NCBI RefSeq assembly: GCF_932526225.1
Contig: NC_064038.1
Location: 11,097,070-11,161,069 of the forward strand
Direction of reading: 5' to 3'
Length of the DNA: 64,000 nucleotides
Source: Nematostella vectensis
Taxonomy: Eukaryota > Cnidaria > Anthozoa > Actiniaria > Edwardsiidae
Program-made: the position numbers and the translations under genes
Notes under the pieces: generated by a model
Seen by the model: only the letters and a program-made list of their open reading frames with translations
What the model was told of the DNA's origin: nothing
Database searches by the model: none
Part shown: piece by piece, positions 32,968 through 45,333 of the stretch
How positions within the stretch are numbered: position 1 is the first letter of the stretch
How the letters are laid out: each line of letters begins with the position of its first letter

Positions 32968-33626
32968 GGAAGCCCATGAGGGCCACTCAAGGTTTTCGTT
33001 AACAACATCTCACCTTTCGGTAACGACTTTGAACTATTTACGTCACGACAACTCACTTTGAGTGTCACGACAAAGCACTACTCCACATCTCCCTCACCAC
33101 CACCCTTACCTATACACCGTACCGATTTTCCCCCACCAACACAGCCATTAGCCATCTCCATACCACACCATATTATTATTATTTTTTTCTTTTTCACCTA
33201 CCCACCACACACTACCACAACCTATTCTATAGTCCCACTTTATCTTTTCACCACCCTCCACCACCTACTAGTCGAACCTATCCACCTTTTCACCGTAATT
33301 ATATTACTACCATCTCCACTCTACATTACCTTACTAGCCATCCTTCACCATCACCCTCCAACATCACCATACCATATTATCACATCCACCTCACTACCAC
33401 ACCACTTTAGGCCCCTACGTCTTGGTACGAATACCCGATCCAAACCAAAAAGTTTTGAGACACAAAGTGCGATATGGTGAACTAAACCTGCAATGTTTTA
33501 AGCGATAATCAAATAGTGCTTTGTCGTGACACTCAAAGTGAGTTGTCGTGACGCAAATAGTTCAAAGTCGTGACCGAAAGGTGAGATGTTGTTAACGAAA
33601 ACCTTGAGTGGCCCTCATGGGCTTCC
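32968..33626. mobile_element. 659-bp long-TIR DNA element
   Basis: Arms of about 113 bp are near-perfect inverted repeats: the left begins GGAAGCCCATGAGGGCCACT and the right ends AGTGGCCCTCATGGGCTTCC, with only about two mismatches inward. The centre (about 33081-33510) is C/A/T-rich, with CACCACC and TTATTATTATT runs, and has no gene. The flanks GTAA and GTAG may be a mutated 4-bp (or 3-bp GTA) target duplication. It interrupts the non-LTR reverse transcriptase. Confidence 0.9.
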
Positions 33627-33918
33627 GTAGTCCCGAGCTCTTATACGATATCGCCCTTGAGGACTGTAGCTTACAACAGCTGGATAAGCGCCGCAATATC
33701 ATCTCAAGCATACATTCGTCGGGTTTTCCTGAGCACCTGCTACTCCAGTACTCAAGGGTTGACCACGACTATGGGCTACGCTCGGGTTCAACTAGGTGTG
33801 AACGTCCGATTCCTAGGACTGAACGTCTTGCCTAATTATAAATTTCTGTTTGCTGACCACCCAAGTAATTTAGTCCTAGACTATGATAATGGGCAATAAA
33901 TTAATTATTATTATTATT

Positions 33919-35411
33919 TATGTGAAAAACCCAAGAGATACAATGCAGGGGAAAGCAGAGAATGTATTAACATTAAAAAGGCTTTTGACGAGGTTCAATA
34001 CAGGTGATTTGACAGCGATGGGGGAGGTATGAGTGGTAGAGAAGAGAAAGAGCTTGGGGAATGTTGTGGATCAAGAAGACATGGATCACAAAGAATAGAC
34101 AAAGAAGACTCAAACATTCAAAGACATCAGTGAGGGCATCAGACAATAGACTTCCAACATCATGCAAGGTCTTTAATTTACATGACATTTAATGATTGAT
34201 TTCTAGAAAGACAAGAACATTATACAAAAAAATTGCATATATGTCTATTTCACAGTGACCAGAACTGGGCCACTATAAATTGTGAAACATCCTGTGCAAG
34301 AGACTATAAATTTAAATATTTTTAACAAACCCAAGCTCTAGAAAAACATAAATAATATGCAGGGTTTAAAATAGCAGTGTCGGCTGGCGGCGATAGCCAG
34401 CTGTTTTCTGGTCTTTGCCCGCTCTTTTTTTCTGTATTCCCTTTTCATATTTTAAGTATGCAGGCTTTTTTCCCCACCAAAATCCACAAAGCAAAATCTA
34501 GAGATTTTGTCTGCTTGTTTTTTTGAAACAGCAAGCTTGACATTAGAAAATATATACAAAACCAGGGAAGTTGTTAAAGTTAGTTGACGTTCATGTTATA
34601 AGAACAATACCTTATTTCTCTGAGCAGAACATAATGTTCTAAACAGGGATGTTTTGTAACTAAGATTTTCAAGCATGTTTTGTTCTTGTGACAATTGCCT
34701 TTTTTCTTACTAGTTCTGATTTCTAAAACACTTAGCTAATATCAGGTATCTACAGTACATTTTACTATTCAATTAGCTGCTCAAGACTTGTACAACTCTC
34801 TTATGTAGAACAATAAAATGATTTCACAGCCTTAAATATCTCTCTGTCATTGACAATCCAACCAGACAGCAGATCCTGAGGCTCTTTACTACTTTAGTTC
34901 AACAGCAGCTCTAGGACAAGGTTGAAAAAACATAGCAGATACTGTTTCTATCTAGACTATCCAAGCATCAGTTGCTGTTATGCTCTTGTCCACCTGTGAT
35001 TTTTGACTTGCTGACAATGCTGCTATGTAACTCAGTTACCACGCTGAAACCAAACACAGGAATATATAAATGTTATTTTTTCTCTATGCACACAGTATGC
35101 AGTGTAGCATACATAATAATTATTGTTTTGTTTTAGTGGGAATATAGAGCAAGGTACACATAATGGTTTGATCATTCAGAAGTGCTTATTCTGTGTGATC
35201 AATTGGCTATACCGTACTACTATACAGAGATTAATAGAACCATAACAGATATAAAGATACGCCAATGTTTCAGAGTAAGAAGGACTGAAATTAAAGTAAA
35301 AAAAACATTGATATTTTGCGACTTTTTTCTGGTTGTATCATTTCTTGCTTCTAAAAACAAATCATGGGACCCCACATGAAACAGATAGCATGGCAGTATT
35401 CCACAGCATAC
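33919..35411. other. GOLM-like gene 3' side, no exon recognised
   Basis: AT-rich. The 3' terminal exon(s) of the GOLM-like gene should lie here or further left on the minus strand. A minus-strand frame near 34010-34070 could be coding, but I could not link it by phase. No other gene is seen. Confidence 0.35.
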
Positions 35412-38400
35412 CTTTGGTTGCTGGCGCAGTCCACGCTCCCTGTTCTGTTTCTGCAACACCTTTTCATTCATTATCCCTTGTCGTGATAAGCTCTGGAATC
35501 TTAGAGGCTTTATCTTTAGGGGTTGTGGCTTAACTCCTTCAATATTTTCCTGGGATTTAACCTCATTGATCTTACTATCTCTACCATCTGCATCCTCGCC
35601 ATCTTCTTTAACCTCTAGTCCTTTGTTATGTGTATCATCCAGGTCTTCAATGGTCTTCTTTTTCTCTTCATTGTGATCCATGTCTTCTTGTTCCACAGTG
35701 TTCTCCAAGTCACCTATTGTCTTCTTCTTTCCTGTGATCTTCTGCTCAACTTCACTCTCTTGTTTCTTGGCATTATCAGGTTTATTTACTAGTTGGGCTG
35801 ACTTTGCATCTCCATTCTGAACATCACTATCTGCCTCTGTCGTAGGCGATGTTGGTTTAGCCTGGGTGACTGGACTTGCTGTCTGTGATTTGTTTGTTGG
35901 TGTTATTGCAATTGTCTGGTTGGCTTTAACAACATCATTGCTGGCATTATTAGCTAATTGGCCTTGTAGATTATTCTGGGTCTGTTGGGGGACCTTATTT
36001 CTTGCATTTTCTTGGGATTCTGTAAGTCAATAGCAAAACATATTACTGTCAATTTATAAATATTTAAAAAAGTTTAGAAAAGTTTGGTTCCAGGTTATCA
36101 CATTTGGCATGGTAGGAGAACACAGCCATAACAAAATCATTAATAATGATAAGCACCAAGTGGTTTTATTTGCCTAGAAACAGCATTAGCCAAAATTATT
36201 GTATGTCAAGCTTTGTAAATGGCAGCATACTATTGCATTCAGTAACACATTGTTAGGGTTAGGCCAAAAAGTATCACATTCATTAACACATAACTAGGAT
36301 TCAACCATTTTTAAGTATCACTAACACATCGTTATGGTTAAGCCAAAAAGAATCACATTTATTTACACATAATTAGGGTTAAGTATCACTAACACATCGT
36401 TATGGTTAAGCCAAAAAGTATCACATTCAAACACATAATTAGGCACATGGTTAGGGCAAGGGAGCACGGCAGAATGTCTTCTTTTTGAACACGTGATTGA
36501 TATTATTACAAAAATAAACCACTCTATGCAACCCATCATGTGTGTTTGTTTTGTAAGGGGAGATATCATTTGCGCTGTTGGGGGTGTTGGGCTCGCATTA
36601 TTAAGTGGATTTTGTTTGTCAACAGGGTCTTTGTTCGTTTCATCGGTTATAGACCGCCCAAGGATATCAGATACGCAATAGTGTTGGCATGAAGTGCATT
36701 GCGAGCTTCGGAGAGGCGTAACTCTCTACCCTCTGAAAGGATTCGGGTGTAATACAAACAAAGACCCTGTTGAAAAAATAATCCACTTCATAATCCGAGA
36801 CCCACACCCCCAACAGGCGCAACTGATATCTCCACTTACAAAACACACATGACGGGTTGCATAACAATGTGGTTTATTTTTGTTGTAAACGAAACACCTT
36901 CTGCCGTGCTCCCTTGGTTAGGGTAAGGCCTTATAACATCACAATACAAAACACATGGTTAGGGTGTTATGCTTTACAGTAAGAACAAGCCTTACATACA
37001 ATATATGAAGTGTGTACAAATGTCCTGTATTTCACATACATATCAGATCAGTAATACAACTACTGTAGATCTTTAATTAATTTCTTATTAACTTTAATTT
37101 CTTTGAACTGAATTTTTTTTCAAAATTTATATTATAAGGAATTACGAGCCATTATTATGTGATTTCTCTCAATCAATAAACGTTGGCTTGAAATCCTGCT
37201 TATTTAAAGAAAATATCACCACAGCAGCACTCACACATATAACCAAAACCTGGAATCTCATTACAATGCAAGACCAGAATCTCATTACAATGCAAGACCA
37301 GAATCTCATTACAATGCAAGACCAGAATCTCATTACAATGCAAGACCAGAATCGAGTGGCCGCCATCTTGTTTTGTTCTGGCCACGCGAAAGCTGGAAAG
37401 AGCGCAAAGCGCGAGGGGGAGGGGGAGGGGAAGAGAAGGAAAGTCCTCACGTTTTGTCACTCGCGCCAAGCTAGCGCGGCCAAAAACAAGATGGTAACCA
37501 GTACTCAATGCATAGCGAAAAAAACACCGGGTAAACGTTCTTACCAGGTTGTATTGTTTTCTTAACGCTCCTATCTTGTGCCGATACTGGTCTCTGTGAT
37601 GATAGTTTTTTATAGCACTCATCTCTGAGAATAAACATAACACATTAAGTACAATAATGTAGGTATTTTTTTACTGCTGCTTAAAGAAAGAGTTAAATGT
37701 AAAAGTGGGCCAATCATGACTAGTTGCAATATTCATTTTTCTTTAATACAGTCATACTGTACTGTCTGAAATCAAAATTGATCACAAAATGAGTCTCTGA
37801 AATTTCAATAAAGTCTTTCATCCAAAATGTTTGTATAGATGGAAAATGTACATACCTTTCTTTGATTGTTTCATTCATTTTTTTCAGCAATTCTTGATAA
37901 TTGTTTTTAAGTGACTTGTATCCTTCCATGAGTTTCTTAGCTTTTCCTAAATAAAAGAAGAAACGAATGCAAGCATAAGGACCACACTACACAGAGTAAA
38001 ATAACATGGCTGTATCTAGAGAATTTTGTAGTGTTGGCAAGCCTCAGTCACTCCATTTGCTAACAAGGGCAGATATCGTTTTTGTACATAATGTTAATTG
38101 TAAAAAAACAGTCACCCTTGGTATCCATATAACTTAAGAAATTGGAATACTTTCTAAACTAGAGTGCTTTTTTCAAACACAAAAGCTTGGTTGCAGTATT
38201 ATAAGACTTTCAGATTCTCAGTATCTATTGCCATTTTTTCACTATTGTTATTTATTTATTTATTTATTTAAAGGCTTCCGTTACCACATGACGAGGGGGT
38301 TACTAATGGACATGAGGTCCCGGCAGGGCAAACCTCGGTGCGGGCTAGCGCTTGCCACTTCGCAAAATGCGAATTTCTTCCCCATGTTGGAAATTCTATT

Positions 38401-40749
38401 GCTAACTACAATCACCATTGTGGCGAATGCATATTTCGTTAGATTTTGTGGTTTGGGTGCAAAATCATTTTTAATGTCAAAAACGCATTTTTCCTGAAAT
38501 TTCATTAAACAAGGAAAAAGGGAAGGGAAGAAAAGGGAAACAAAATGGAAAGGCTATTGAATTTTGTGATATTAAAGTTCATAGGAATAGGATTTCTTGG
38601 GGCTTAAATGCCGTAAAATTAAAGAGACCAAAGATATTTTGATTAAATTGTTCGCTAAAGCTTCTCGGTTGTGGCTAATTTTCCTTATCAGTGTGGCTAA
38701 TTTTTTAGGCTTAACATTAGTTACAGTGGCTTGTGCCTTCAAGATCCTAACGCACGCAGAACAAACCCTGTCACACTACACATGGTACCCACACCATGCA
38801 CTGAATAACACCTATTTTGAAAGAAACAGCAAACAGTGAATAGATACTGTAATGGAAGTTATGTTACTAATAGAAACTGTGGATCTCATATTTCTTTGCC
38901 AAATACAGATTATCAACTGATTTGGAGGCTTCTCTGTTATAGCCAGATTCGTTGTCGTGCGCCTTGGTGAATCCAGCGCCCTTGTCTAATTTTGGAAAAG
39001 CATGCAGTCAATCAACCACCTAAACCAATCAATGGCTATTGGACAGTGCTGAAAAACGCAAAACTAGTTCCAGTACCGGGCGGTTAAACCATCATTTTTG
39101 TTTTGAAATGGCGGCGTTTTACCAGCGAACTGTCACATTTTGGCGAATGCAGAAAACTGCACAAAGCAATGGGAATTGATTGGTCATGGTGGCATGGTTG
39201 ACTACGCGCTATTCTCAGATGAGAAATGGATTTGAATTCTCTGTTGTTGCGCAACAATGAATTTGGCTATGAAAAAGCTTATCTACATATTTTAATTTAA
39301 TAACAGATAACACATAAAAATATAAATAAAAAACTGACTTTCGAGCTTAGCGAAGATAAATCATTAGATATTTGGGTAGGGTTTTTTTTTAAATAATCCA
39401 GTTTTTATCCCCTCCCCACTTTCAAATATCTGATTGTTTATCTCTTATTTAACAAATAGATCTCAATTTTGCATGCATCTGTCCTCTGATAGATGCACAG
39501 AACTAACGGAACTCAACTGGGTCTTGTTGCTTACTTATTTGTTCATGACATGCTGTTCATGACACACGAAATAATAAGATCTATTTGTTTATTCAACAGT
39601 TATAAATGTTTTCTTACTTTACAAATCTAGGTTTGGGACTAGTGTGCGCATGCTGATGGCAAAGATGCATGTGTTTTCTAATCCCACATGGACTCTTGAC
39701 CAATCAGAGCGTGCGACTTACGTTGTTAAACATTTTGTATAAAACAGTTTATTCACCTTGCATAATGTCAAGCTTTGATGACGTATGGTTAATACTTTGA
39801 CGAAGCAGGGAAACTTCAGTCTTGTATTTTCCCTGTAAATCCAAATATTTATTACTGAAAAGTTTAGCAAGGCTTTAATTTGAAGCCTTAGGCACAGGTT
39901 ATAAATTCATCATAGCTTTCACATATATATAAATGATATTTTTTTTGTTTATAAAGGTCTTCGATCACTTCTCAAACCAACCAAGTGTATAATTTTTGCT
40001 AAAAATTCAAACTGCCCTGATACACTCTATCAATTCTAAAGAAAATGCAAATCGTATGCTTGCCGGCAGGTTGATGAATTTGTGTCAAAACCGAGTAAAA
40101 ACTCATAAATAAAGAAATAAATATTTTCATAGATAGATTTCATTGCTATGGTAGCAAAGTAGAAGAGAATACTGCAAAAGTAGTCAAGAACAGCTTAGAG
40201 GAGGAAAATGCATCATCTAGCAGAGGATAAGAACAGCTATAATATATGTTCATGCAAAAATCGAGATAATCTCTATGATATGTTTTCCTCAGGGCAAAAA
40301 GCAACTGTCCTGACAAATTTTTATGTTATAAGTTATATATTGATTGAAAGCAGTTTTACTGTCTGACTCACCCCTTCTTTCTGCAACCCCGTGAGTTTCG
40401 CGTTTTGTTGTCGAACTTCAATTTCCATACTCTTAACCTTTTTCTCAAGGACACTTTTCTTCCCTTCAACCTCTTTAGCAGCCGATTCAAACTTTTCCTT
40501 TTCGCTTGAAAGATCTGTAATTTGGCTTAACAATGTCGCCGATTTCTTCTCTATGCTGATTTTCTTGCCAGCCAAACTTCGAATTTTTTGTTGCAGCATA
40601 ACATGATCTCTCAAGAGTTTGCTGTTTCTAGAAGAAACACTCCAGTAGCTATATAACAATACAACTATGACCACGACTAGTATTATCTGGAGAAAGGACG
40701 GAGCCCCGGTTCTGACACCGGCTCGTGTTTTCGTTGTGGTAGACGCCAT
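35412..40749 (-). CDS. GOLM1/GOLM2-like Golgi membrane protein
   Basis: Five exons in transcript order: 40372-40749, 39757-39832, 37856-37946, 37545-37624, 35412-36019. All have AG/GT borders and phases that fit, totalling 1233 nt (411 codons), with the 3' end not found. The start is ATG at 40749 (MASTTTKTRAGVRTG). A short cytosolic N-terminus is followed by one membrane segment (about residues 20-38, IILVVVIVVLLYSYWSVSS), a long coiled coil over exons 1-4, and an acidic, Lys/Glu-rich, low-complexity luminal region in the 202-codon exon 5. The VLLYSYWSVSSR segment resembles the LAFNYWSISSR of vertebrate GOLM1 and GOLM2 (CASC4), type II Golgi proteins. Orthology to one or the other cannot be decided here. 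Introns hold a foldback element and a 24-bp repeat. Confidence 0.75.
36458..36915. mobile_element. Foldback element in GOLM-like intron
   Basis: Arms of about 200 bp are inverted repeats: left AAGGGAGCACGGCAGAA..., right ...TTCTGCCGTGCTCCCTT, with matching interior segments such as CAACAGGGTCTTTGTT and AACAAAGACCCTGTTG. It is flanked by GGTTAGGG on both sides (one extra C at the left), which could be an 8-bp target duplication, although GGTTAGGG is also common in the neighbouring sequence. Non-coding. Confidence 0.8.
37251..37350 (+). repeat. 24-bp GAATCTCATTACAATGCAAG repeat
   Basis: Just over four perfect 24-bp units in a GOLM-like intron. Open on both strands because the unit is a multiple of three; not coding. 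Confidence 0.95.
38040..39756. other. GOLM-like intron sequence
   Basis: Intron between exons 2 and 3, extending from 37947 to 39756. AT-rich with a (TTTA)n run near 38250. Open frames lack domains. No RNA gene seen. Confidence 0.5.
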
Positions 40750-40867
40750 CTTGGATTGACTGTGGGACTGGATGACGTCCCAGGATGCAGCTCGCACCGA
40801 GACCTGCCGCGTCACAACAACAGCCAGGCGGGAAAAAGCACATGGCGCGCGTTTACTACCTGGTGGG

Positions 40868-40935
40868 TAACAGAGGCTCCGAGCTTCGCGGCGACAACGA
40901 TTCGAGCAAAGCGAAGCTCGAAGCCTCTGGTACCT
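40868..40935. repeat. Inverted repeat upstream of GOLM-like gene
   Basis: AGAGGCTCCGAGCTTCGC and GCGAAGCTCGAAGCCTCT form a long imperfect hairpin about 120 bp upstream of the start codon. It may be a small foldback remnant or part of the promoter; I cannot tell which. Confidence 0.6.
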
Positions 40936-40984
40936 CTGGTTTCCAGGGTAAACGCATAACTGGGCAAACACGCTAAACTGTCAT

Positions 40985-42070
40985 AGTCAAGTTGATGCCA
41001 TCTTACTTTATTTTAATAAAGCCTTCGATAAGGTATCTCACCCTAAACCTTCCCACAAATTACATTACTATGGTATAACGGGAAAAACCCTGGGGTTGGC
41101 CGCAATTCCCCTGTGAACGCGCCTGGTTTGTAGCAGTTGACGGCTCCCACACCAGTCAGGTCCCAGTCACATCGGATGTACCCGAGGGAACAGTGCTCGG
41201 TCCTATGTTATTCCTCGCTTACATCAATGATCTAGTTGAACAATTCAGCTCGGACATACGTCTTTACGCGGATGACACAGAAATACAGAAACATTTGCAC
41301 TCAAGCTGATCATGCCTTCCCCAAGACCTCTCAACTTGGAAGCCTGGGCAAATGCATGGCAGATGCAATTTAATCCATATCTAATGCCGACTACTTTCCA
41401 TCTCAGACAAAAGGAGCAGCAGCTACCAACCTATACCTTGGACACCCAGCCATTTCATGAATCTGACGAGCACGACTACCTTGGTGTCCGATGTACCAGT
41501 GACCTTCGCTTGAGCAGGCACTGCTCCCAAATCTCCACAAAAGAGAATAAGATCCTCGGCCTTTTGCGTAGGACGCTAAAACATGCTCACATCGCGTGAG
41601 AGAACGCGCCTACACCAGCATGGTTAGGCCTATTCTTGAATATGCTGTCCCGGCATGGAGCCCTCACACAGACAAAGATGTCCAGAAGTTGATAGAGCAA
41701 GTCTAAGAGTGCGCCGCGCACTTCGTTACCAGCACCTGGTACCACCACCCTGAAGCAAGCACCTACGAACTTGTGCCATCTCTTAATTGGGACACCCTAG
41801 AAGTGCATGTTCTCGCCGTGTATCCTGTCCAATCCAAGAAACCCTTACCAATATAGGCAGATGCAATCCAGTATTCTAGCGCATACTTATTCTTTTTTTC
41901 CCTAGATCTGATACGTTATCCATCCTGCTACCCTCTGAGGAAAAGTGGGCGCTCTATCTTTAGCTTCCTTAAGTCAAGCGCCTTGCCAGCACTTAGATCC
42001 TTTCAGATCCCTGGCCACCTGCGACTTCTTTACACTCGTCTTCACACTCGTCGCACATATAAGCGTTAAG
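40985..42070 (+). pseudogene. Decayed non-LTR reverse transcriptase
   Basis: Pieces in shifting frames keep the order of a non-LTR RT: DAILLYFNKAFDKVSH; VPEGTVLGPMLFLAYINDLV; DIRLYADDTEIQKHLH (catalytic YADD); WANAWQMQFNP; LLRRTLKHAH; SMVRPILEYAVPAW. Several stops and frameshifts. It differs from the YVDD element at 27.6 kb, so it is a second family or subfamily. Confidence 0.8.
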
Positions 42071-42350
42071 CTACAGTAGGTAAAAATTTATTTAAGTATT
42101 TATCACAATAGTGAAAACCCTGAAAAATGTAATAAAGAATTGCGAGAGATTACTTCGGGACGGGCCGAGCATTTGATAACTAAGGTATAATATTTCTGAT
42201 ATTTTTTTCCTACGCGATTTTTTTTTTCTTCGCGCCGAAAGGACAAATATTGAAACGACAGCAATGCATTCTGGGAAGAATGAGTTGGCCCCTTTTCAAG
42301 TGTAACGTCATCAAGTGGCTGTCAGCCTAATATTATGATAAGACGATTAT

Positions 42351-42358
42351 TATATAAA
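42351..42358 (+). promoter_or_regulatory. TATA box of ubiquitin gene
   Basis: TATATAAA lies 91 bp upstream of the ubiquitin start codon, in a short spacer with a plausible 5' untranslated region after it. A GTAACGTCATC CRE-like site is at about 42302. Confidence 0.55.
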
Positions 42359-42403
42359 CGCCTGGCTACTCACAAGTTCTTCCTTCTGAGAATCACAATA
42401 TAA

Positions 42404-42892
<489 letters not shown>

Positions 42893-42950
42893 ATTAAACG
42901 TAACTAAACTATCGTTAAGCTCTACAAGTATGTAAGGGAAAACATAAATC

Positions 42951-43490
42951 TAATTTTAATCTTCAGCTGACATGGAACAATCCCGTCAGCTGATCCTACA
43001 CTGGATCATGGACGGAAACATGCTTAGCACTGTGAGTGGAAAGAAAAATAGACTTACCGTTGTGATTAAAACAGAATTATAAATTTGATTAATTTAAACT
43101 TGAATTAGATCTATAGACAGCGGCTTTCACGGGCGGACAACCGGATAAGTATTGTGAATGTCATTTTAAAATAAATTACGAATAGCAGCAATGATGCGTT
43201 TTTTCTTTCGAATTGCGTTACGATAATTTTAATCTTCAGCTGACATGGAACAATCCCGTCAGTTGATCCTAAACTGGATCATGGACGGAAACATGCTTAG
43301 CACTGTAAGTGGAAAGAAAAATAGATTTACCTTTGTGATCAAAACAGAATTATAAATTTGATTAATTTAAATTTGAATTAGATCTATAGACAGCGGCTTT
43401 CACGGGCGGACAACCCGATAAGTATTGTGAATGTCATTTTAAAATAAATTACGAATAGCAGCAATGATGCGTTTTTTTTTCGACATGCGT
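42951..43490 (+). repeat. 273-bp tandem duplication with exon-like core
   Basis: Two copies (42951-43223, 43224-43490) starting TAATTTTAATCTTCAG. In both, an AG acceptor-like site is followed by a 65-base segment containing ATG and the frame MEQSRQLIL..WIMDGNMLST, then a consensus donor (GTGAGT in copy 1, GTAAGT in copy 2). Unspliced, the frame runs 36 codons. The copies differ at scattered sites, including one His/Asn change. It could be a duplicated exon of an unknown gene or just a duplicated spacer. Confidence 0.8.
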
Positions 43491-44632
43491 TGATATTGTT
43501 TTCATTTGTGTTTTTTTTTCAGTATTACGAATTACTCATGTGCAATGACTTTTTTTGCACTAACCAAAAGACAATCTTTAACAACTACAACCTTTAACTT
43601 TCACCCCTAAATTACCCCTCCCCTAGGAAAAAGAGAGAACTCCTTTTTTTAAAAGAACCAGCCTTATAGCAGCAAAGTATTATTGCTTTGTTAGTCTGAT
43701 TCGTTCTCTAAAACGCAGACTTTAATTATTTTATAATAACAACCTGCCTTAGATATCATTAGTATTAATCATTTGTATAATTATCTTCCTAAAAGTCATT
43801 GGGCATTATATTTTTATATGCAATTAAATTTAAGAAACTTAATAAGAACATCTTAGCCTTAAAATACTCCAAACATAAGAACGTTCTAATAAAATAAACA
43901 TTCTCGTGACCTGCCGTTTGAGCTCTGACGAGGAGCAACGGATTATTTTAGCAAACTGCTTGCTCGTCGTTTTCCTTGGAATTCCGCCATCTTCCCATAC
44001 TTCCATTCCCCTCCCCCTCCCCCTACCTTAATAATGCTCTTAACAACTCGACCGTTAGAGATCTCCCCAAAGGAATAAATTGTCTGCTTAGAGGGAAAAC
44101 ACAACCCCCGCACCTCAACCCATCCCTCTTTCCTAAGGCTCCCGAATGGTCTTTGGCGAGCACCCCCGTTTTTTATGCGAGACCAAGCATTTTTAGTTTT
44201 TTTGATTGAGAGCATTCGAGCACAACAAAAAAATACAATGCGAACACGGCGGAAAAATTTGCGCGAGCATGCGAACGTTAGCCGAAAACTGCGAGCACAT
44301 CGAAATTTCGGGGACCATTAGGGGGCCTTTCTCTTCTTCACTCCTCTCCTTGTTTACAGCCCTAGCTACGAGCTTGTTTCATTGTAATTGACCTTCAGTT
44401 ATTTTTTTCTTTATTAACTACAACAAAATGCACTTTTACCAGAAGTTTCATATTTTTAATCAAGTTCAACCGCTTTCTTAATTAAATATCGTACTGTCAC
44501 ACGGGAAAATATGCGCAGGGTGTCGGGGCTACGCTACTACTTGCTACGCGGGAAATTAATACTAGGTGATGTGTTTCGCTATTTTTATATACCGCCAACT
44601 TATGCCGGGGGTTAATGATGCGTTTTGTTTAG
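43491..44632. other. No gene recognised
   Basis: AT-rich intergenic sequence. Frames at 43943-44215 and 43976-44209 overlap on opposite strands and show no domain. Confidence 0.45.
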
Positions 44633-44812
44633 TTATGAGTCAACGGGAATTGGCCACTCCCCAATTGTAGGCGGGTCCATATTGTTTTCAAGATATTCGT
44701 GAATCGTAAATCGAGCACCTATGCCCGTTCCGTATTCATCAACCACCGGTAGAAAGCTGGTTTTGACTTCGGGAGCAGGTAACTCTAGGTATCGTCTAGG
44801 TCTAGCGAAATT
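44633..44812 (-). CDS. Unassigned terminal-exon-like frame (59 aa)
   Basis: On the minus strand, ATACCAG at 44818-44813 is followed by 59 open codons and TAA at 44633-44635. The composition is protein-like (LPAPEVKTSFLPVVDEYGTG, ARFTIHEYLENNMD, IGEWPIPVDS) rather than AT-driven noise. No ATG start and no upstream partner exon were found, and I do not recognise the family. It may be the last exon of an unannotated gene or a transposon remnant. Confidence 0.3.
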   Translation of the reverse strand, partial: NFARPRRYLELPAPEVKTSFLPVVDEYGTGIGARFTIHEYLENNMDPPTIGEWPIPVDS

Positions 44813-45333
44813 CTGGTATAGCCAGAATTGGTATTAAGGAAGTAAGTGCAAAAATGATTGGAATGTTGTCAATCATTGTGGTCACGCATGAAGATTGTCA
44901 TGCGCACTAGCTTGGCAAGCATGAAGTGCGTTATTTCCGAAGTCAACAATAATCGTATAATCATTATGTAGGTCACGGCAAGTTCAAGCGTAACCCACTG
45001 GCATGCCTGTGTTGGATTGTCGTTCTTCGAACAATTGGCCGAGAACCTTTATCCAAACGAAACGAAACGTTTTTCGGGGTGTCAGTGAAGGTCTCTTGTT
45101 TGGGCTTGCCGTCATTAGAGAGCATACCAAAGGGATGTGGTACGATATAACCCCATCTTCATCTTAAAATTACTTGTGTAGAGTAGCGTTTGTAACAGCG
45201 ACCAAGTAAACCCGGTACCGTCCCCACATCTCGTCTCTGACGTTTGTTACAGTACTCTTGTTTTATGTAATTTTAAAGCTTTAATAAACTCAACAATCAA
45301 CGCGAAATCAATTATTTATTTATTTCTATTAAC

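Larger units (their letters stand above)
27594..33918 (+). mobile_element. Non-LTR retrotransposon, interrupted twice
   Basis: Reverse-transcriptase C-terminal half in three pieces. 27594-28163 holds SHRVKIGSTISDPVYPRGGI, the catalytic MYVDDLSV and AHGMRLNPLKCKEM. 32820-32967 holds VLVYCSIVRPILEYASPVWA. 33627-33836 holds YDIALEDCSLQQLDKRRN. The 3' end is an (ATT)n-like tail at about 33890-33918. Pattern and tail suggest a CR1/L2-like or Jockey-like element, 5' truncated. The Ty3-type element and a long-TIR element inserted into it later. A stop (TAG after KVILNE) and frame changes show it is dead. Confidence 0.8.

Noticed and set aside
33973..34188. Last exon of the GOLM-like gene
   Set aside because: A minus-strand frame exists, but no phase-compatible acceptor linking it to the exon ending at 35412 was convincing.
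36250..36970. Interstitial telomere repeats (TTAGGG)
   Set aside because: TTAGGG occurs singly inside longer units such as CACATGGTTAGGG, never in tandem TTAGGGTTAGGG runs.
42370..42400. Heat-shock element in the ubiquitin promoter
   Set aside because: TTCTTCCTTCTGAGAA has the right elements but not the nTTCnnGAAn spacing.
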